The notes under the pieces were generated by a model. The model was not told the DNA's origin, did not search any database, and saw only the letters and a list, made by a program, of their open reading frames with translations. The translations under genes were made by a program, and so were the position numbers. A stretch of 64,000 nucleotides of DNA, taken from assembly GCA_026874595.1 (NCBI GenBank), contig JAPPUL010000084.1:166001-230000 (forward strand), written 5' to 3'. This document shows, in pieces, positions 62,989-64,000 of this stretch (positions within the stretch are counted from its first letter, which is position 1; every line of letters begins with the position of its first letter). This DNA comes from Sipunculus nudus. Its lineage: Eukaryota > Annelida > Sipuncula > Golfingiida > Sipunculidae.

Positions 62989-64000
62989 TGGGGCTTCAGT
63001 CGCAGGCTTCATCCAAAGATTAACTTGCTTCCTTAACCTTCCAGCACCGGGCAGGTGTCAGTCTGTATACGTCAATTTATATTTTAGCACAGACCTATGT
63101 TTTTGTTAAACAGTCGTTTGGGTCATTTCTCTGCGGCCTGATAAATCAGGCCCTCCTTATACCTAAGATACGGAGGAATTTTGCCGAGTTCCTTAACGAG
63201 ATTTCACTCGAGCGCCTTAGAATACTCATCCCACCCACCTGTGTCGGTTTCGGGTACGGTCACTTAAAGCATATGTTTAGGGATTATTTCTTGGTAGCAT
63301 AGTTTTACAAGTTCCACAACCCGAAGGAAGTGTCATCATCACAAGCAGCCATATCTCGGGGTTTAACCCGAATGACTACTTAGCTTAAACGTGGAAGACC
63401 ATCTCCACGCCTTGTATACCTTTCTACGTCATCCCATCACTCCTTTAAGCGGTACTGGAATATTAACCAGTTTCCCATCGACTACGCTTTTCAGCCTCGC
63501 CTTAGGGGCCGACTAACCCTGAGCAGATTAACTTTACCCAGGAAACCTTGGGTTTTCGGCGAACAGGTTATTCTCCTGTTTTATCGTTACTTATACCGGC
63601 ATTCTCACTTCTGATATCTCCAATGAACCTCACGGTCCACCTTCAGCGACTTACAGAACGCTCCCCTACCATTTTTTTAAAAAAAATCCATATCTTCGGC
63701 AATACGCTTGAGCCCCCGTACATTTTCGGCACAGAATTACTCGACCAGTGAGCTGTTACGCACTCTTTGAAGGAATGGCTGCTTCTAAGCCAACCTCTTG
63801 GCTGTCTTAGCAATTCCACCTCCTTTTACACTAAGCGTATATTTAGGGGCCTTAGATGATGGTCTGGGCTGTTTCCCTTTCGACTGTGAAGCTTATCCCT
63901 CACAGTCTGACTCCCTTCAACATCTTTTGGCATTTGGAGTTTACTTGGGTTTGGTACCCTGGTGAGGGCCCTAATCCATCCAGAGCTCTACCACCAAAAG
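61975..64000 (-). rRNA. rrl: 23S ribosomal RNA, 3' two thirds; 5' part outside the window
   Basis: The minus strand holds well-known 23S segments: GGTGGTAGAGC at the window edge, peptidyl-transferase region sequences around 62230-62700, the sarcin-ricin loop region AGTACGAGAGGACCGG (complement at 62212-62227) and the 3' end GACCAGTACTAATAGGTCG near 61990. About 2,025 bases match the last two thirds of a 2.9-kb 23S. No intron or intervening sequence stands out. Confidence 0.96.

Overview
The window joins two unlike kinds of DNA. Bases 1 to about 6835 are visibly GC-rich and hold one tightly packed minus-strand operon for the baseplate and spike of a contractile injection system (phage-tail-like). 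The rest, to 64000, is AT-rich and looks like the chromosome of a Gram-negative bacterium: it has lipoproteins with lipoboxes, NapG/NapH-like redox proteins, an Fe-type superoxide dismutase, an rRNA operon and the usual rpsB-tsf-pyrH-frr-uppS-cdsA block. I cannot place the phylum from sequence alone. The GC-rich operon stops inside its first gene (a gpD-like hub protein) at about 6835. This is either a recent insertion or an assembly chimera.

Layout. 1-6835: injection-system operon. 7342-13200: lower catechol meta-cleavage operon (dmpC-E-F-G-H, a tautomerase and an ABM-domain membrane protein); dmpC is frameshifted and a decayed GntR-type regulator lies upstream. 13854-15420: a frame-broken putative PD-(D/E)XK nuclease and fragments of methyltransferase-like genes. 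15705-22507: type I restriction-modification system (hsdM, hsdS, an extra unknown gene, hsdR). 22895-30058: a lipoprotein, a multiply broken secreted-protein gene, two decayed GLUG-repeat surface proteins (one with seven near-identical 93-bp repeats) and an intact rtcB. 30191-34903: an oxidoreductase, a SinR/Cas2-like small protein and a single-chain type ISP/IIG-like restriction-modification enzyme. 34964-39319: DUF547 protein, selO, multicopper oxidase and a membrane-anchored cytochrome c. 39359-42770: three related small lipoproteins, a tandem array made partly of a PEBP gene tail, and the PEBP gene. 43102-64000: housekeeping genes (sodB, aminotransferase, a DnaQ-like exonuclease, coaD, argC, recA, cdsA, uppS, frr, pyrH, tsf, rpsB, a NapGH-like pair, proS), three tRNAs, 5S rRNA, a beta-carbonic anhydrase and the 3' part of 23S rRNA.

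How the genes work together. The meta operon would take 2-hydroxymuconic semialdehyde to pyruvate and acetyl-CoA, but no ring-cleaving dioxygenase is present. The multicopper oxidase and cytochrome c are two bases apart and probably form a periplasmic electron-transfer pair. The two restriction systems and the remnants at 13.8-15.4 kb form a defence-rich accessory zone.

Two themes recur. First, short in-frame tandem repeats have expanded at the ends of genes, including essential ones (coaD, recA, rpsB), and in the hsdS spacers. Second, many genes carry frame lesions, so the genome is decaying in its accessory parts or the assembly has indel errors. The most unusual placement is an intact carbonic anhydrase gene between the 23S and 5S rRNA genes.
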